This document shows, piece by piece, positions 28,050-29,982 of a stretch of DNA of 29,982 bases. The position numbers and the translations under genes are program-made. Under the pieces are notes generated by a model. It was not told where the DNA came from, made no database searches, and saw only the letters and a program-made list of their open reading frames with translations. The DNA comes from Proteromonas lacertae (Eukaryota > Sar > Bigyra > Opalinata > Proteromonadidae), in the NCBI GenBank assembly GCA_002245135.1, contig NGBS01000097.1, forward strand, positions 1-29,982, given 5' to 3'. Position 1 is the first letter of the stretch. Each line of letters starts with the position of its first letter.

Positions 28050-28480
28050 ATTGAATCCAGGTAGAGGTGTAATAAATCCACCACCAGGTAGAGGACCACC
28101 AATAGTGAATCCACCACCACCAGGTAGAGGACCACCAATAGTGAATCCACCACCACCAGGTAGAGGACCACCAATAGTGAATCCACACCACCAGGTAGAG
28201 GTCCACCATTTAGAGTTCCTGTAGTAAATCCAGGTAGAGGTATAGTAAATCCTCCACCAGGTAGAGGCCCACCATTTAGAGTTCCTGTAGTAAATCCAGG
28301 TAGAGGTATAGTAAATACCAAGTAGAGTTTAGAGTTCCTGTAGTAAATCCAGGTAGAGGTATAGTAAATCCACCACCAGGTAGAGGCCCACCATTTAGGG
28401 TTCCTGTAGTAAATCCAGGTAGAGGTATAGTAAATCCACCACCAGGTAGAGGTATAGTAAATCCACCACCAGGTAGAGGT
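28050..28480 (+). repeat. 36-bp and 66-bp Pro-Gly-Arg coding tandem repeats
   Basis: 36-bp units beginning GGTAGAGGACCACCAATAGT at 28087, 28123 and 28159 encode GRGPPIVNPPPP. Then 66-bp units beginning CCATTTAG at 28206, 28272 and (after a disturbed copy) 28391 encode variants of PFRVPVVNPGRGIVNPPPGR. They form a collagen- or PPII-like shaft; copy A has only one or two such units. Confidence 0.9.
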
Positions 28481-28527
28481 CCACCAATAGTGAATCCACC
28501 ATCACCTAATTCACCACTTATATCACA

Positions 28528-28996
28528 AGTCAACTCACCAGTCAATTCACCTCATATTCAAATTAATGATAGTGGTAGACCTAATTTAAGAAATAGAGAT
28601 GATATTCATTTACCAGGAAGATTAAATGATTATTATGTAGATACAAGTGGTACAGGAGATAATTATAGATCAAGAGATGGAACAAGATTAATAATTTCTC
28701 CTCAAATAGTCCTAGGTATAGAAGAGATGTATATCATAGTCCTTCACCTGTAGTTGATAGATCACCTATTCCTGAGGTTAATCCTGTTGAAAATGTAACT
28801 GAAATTACACCTAATAATACACCAATTAATTCTCAGTCAACTCACCAGTCAATTCACCTCATATTCAAATTAATGATAGTGGTAGACCTAATTTAAGAAA
28901 TAGAGATGAAATTCATTTACAGGAAGATTAAATGATTATTATGTAGATACAAGTGGTACAGGAGATAATTACAGATCAAGAGATGGAACAAGATTA
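28528..28996 (+). repeat. Direct duplication of about 162 bp, offset 307 bp
   Basis: 28528-28690 recurs at 28835-28996 with only a few differences. It carries the Ser/Pro linker and the INDSGRPNLRNRDD block. Copy A of the gene has it once, so the duplication arose in element B. Confidence 0.88.
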
Positions 28997-29080
28997 GTAA
29001 TAGATAAAAAACGAAAAAAGAATAGACTTCGAACACAAATTAATGATGTTGTACATATACATGAACCTCCTCCAACAGTA

Positions 29081-29690
29081 TCAGATACTAGTACATCAAC
29101 TGATATACCAAATATAGGAATAGTTAATGATAGAAATCATATAGATTCAATTGTTAGATCACCTAGAAGAATATTAACTAGAATAAGACCTCATAATAAT
29201 GTAAATCAATATACAAATAGAGATTTAATTCATCAAAGATATGATGATGTAGAAATACAAGAACCTCCTCCACAGTATCAGATACTAGTACATCAACTGA
29301 TATACCAAATATAGGAATAGTTAATGATAGAAATCATATAGATTCAATTGTTAGATCACCTAGAAGAATATTAACTAGAATAAGACCTCATAATAATGTA
29401 AATCAATATACAAATAGAGATTTAATTCATCAAAGATATGATGATGTAGAAATACAAGAACCTCCTCCACAGTATCAGATACTAGTACATCAACTGATAT
29501 ACCAAATATAGGAATAGTTAATGATAGAAATCATATAGATTCAATTGTTAGATCACCTAGAAGAATATTAACTAGTACAAGACCTCATAATAATGTAAAT
29601 CAATATACAAATAGAGATTTAATTCATCAAATATGATGATGTAGAAATACAAGAACCTCCTCCACAGTATCAGATACTAGTACATCAACT
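29081..29690 (+). repeat. 197-bp tandem repeat, three full units
   Basis: Units begin with TCAGATACTAGTACATCAAC at 29081, 29278 and 29475; a fourth, partial unit starts at 29670 and leads into the conserved 3' part. The units are nearly identical, so the array is young. In copy A the same junction (GATAGCAGTACATCAACTGA, about 11024) occurs once. Confidence 0.93.
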
Positions 29691-29982
29691 GATACAGTTA
29701 ATAGAAGATTAAGAGTAATATTCCCTCCTAGTAATGATATGCAACCTTTAGTTGTTTCGTTAAACAATACACCTTCAAGAACATTTATAGATAACGGATC
29801 AACTGATTTAATAATTAATAATAATGATAATTCATTAATTCTTAGTGATTCAACTAATATTATAAATTCTAATAATCATCGAATCAGATTAATAATGGGA
29901 AATAATATAGATATTGAACCAAATGATAATATAAATAGACAAAGAGAAATAGAAAATCAATTACAAGATGAAATACGTGAGA

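Larger units (their letters stand above)
15431..29982. mobile_element. Polinton/Maverick-like element B (partial)
   Basis: A second element with the same order and orientation as A: fibre-like proteins, ATPase, major and minor capsid genes on the minus strand, then rightward genes and a tail module. Unlike A it also keeps an adenovirus-type protease and arginine-rich core-like genes, as expected of a fuller Polinton. The capsid and fibre genes are open. The large plus-strand gene, the protease, the core-like genes and the tail genes are broken, about ten or more breaks altogether. The left limit is uncertain (14233 if the right arm is its terminal repeat, otherwise near 16700). The right end is outside the window. 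No polymerase or integrase is visible. Confidence 0.85.
27653..29982 (+). pseudogene. Gly/Pro-rich fibre-like protein, copy B, repeat-expanded and broken; runs off window
   Basis: Same order of parts as copy A: poly-Gly/Pro tract, Pro-Gly-Arg repeats, Ser/Pro linker (SPVNSPH), a globular-looking block (INDSGRPNLRNRDDI), a Lys/Arg patch, Ser/Thr linker, and the IENQLQ coiled coil just reaching the window end. It is about twice as long as A because of three internal expansions: 36/66-bp repeats, a 307-bp-offset duplication and a 197-bp tandem array. Broken, several breaks. The last 240 bases are about 90% identical to 11091-11332 of element A. Confidence 0.55.

Noticed and set aside
27587-28545. 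Several open stretches in other frames and on the minus strand over the Gly/Pro repeats
   Set aside because: Triplet repeats keep all frames open; only the Gly/Pro frame matches copy A.
1-29982. Retroviral-type integrase, reverse transcriptase or protein-primed DNA polymerase B
   Set aside because: No conserved motifs of these enzymes were found in any long open frame; they may lie outside the window or be lost.

Overview
The window is about three-quarters A+T, has eukaryote-style genes and no bacterial operon signals. It is dominated by two virus-like DNA elements of the Polinton/Maverick (adintovirus-like) kind, here called A and B. The host cannot be named from the sequence. The one gene with convincing introns has three of only 29-32 bp, which is a strong taxonomic clue (ultra-short introns occur in a few protist, mesozoan and nucleomorph lineages). 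An AT-rich early-diverging fungus is another possibility.

Element A (1 to about 11,473) reads: end of an unknown plus-strand gene, then on the minus strand a fibre/spike-like protein, packaging ATPase, major capsid protein and minor capsid protein. A short divergent intergenic region follows, then two small plus-strand genes. A block of cellular-looking genes (5,941-9,870) comes next: a spliced gene, a SAM methyltransferase, a glycosyltransferase-like pseudogene and a fragment of another glycosyltransferase. A tail module closes A: a lysine/arginine-rich protein followed by a Gly/Pro-rich, coiled-coil-ending protein.

From 11,474 to 15,430 lies a nearly perfect inverted repeat with arms of about 1.1-1.2 kb around a 1.64 kb centre. 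The centre holds one small gene resembling a FAR1/Mutator-type zinc-finger domain. This is either a MULE-like DNA transposon or the facing terminal repeats of A and B. From 15,431 to 16,701 the DNA is mostly non-coding, with a 17-bp tandem repeat.

Element B (about 16,700 to beyond the window end) repeats A's layout in the same orientation: two tandem fibre-like proteins, ATPase, major capsid and minor capsid on the minus strand, then plus-strand genes. B also keeps an adenovirus-type maturation protease (minus strand), small arginine-rich core-like proteins and a second tail module, which is cut by the window edge. B's capsid genes are open, but most of its other genes are broken.

The capsid genes of A and B are clearly homologous but distant (roughly a third identical by eye), while the tail modules are over 90% identical at the DNA level where compared. 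The two elements therefore look like relatives whose tail ends were exchanged or homogenised recently. No protein-primed DNA polymerase B or retroviral-type integrase is visible, so neither element is complete here. No rRNA, tRNA or CRISPR array was recognised.
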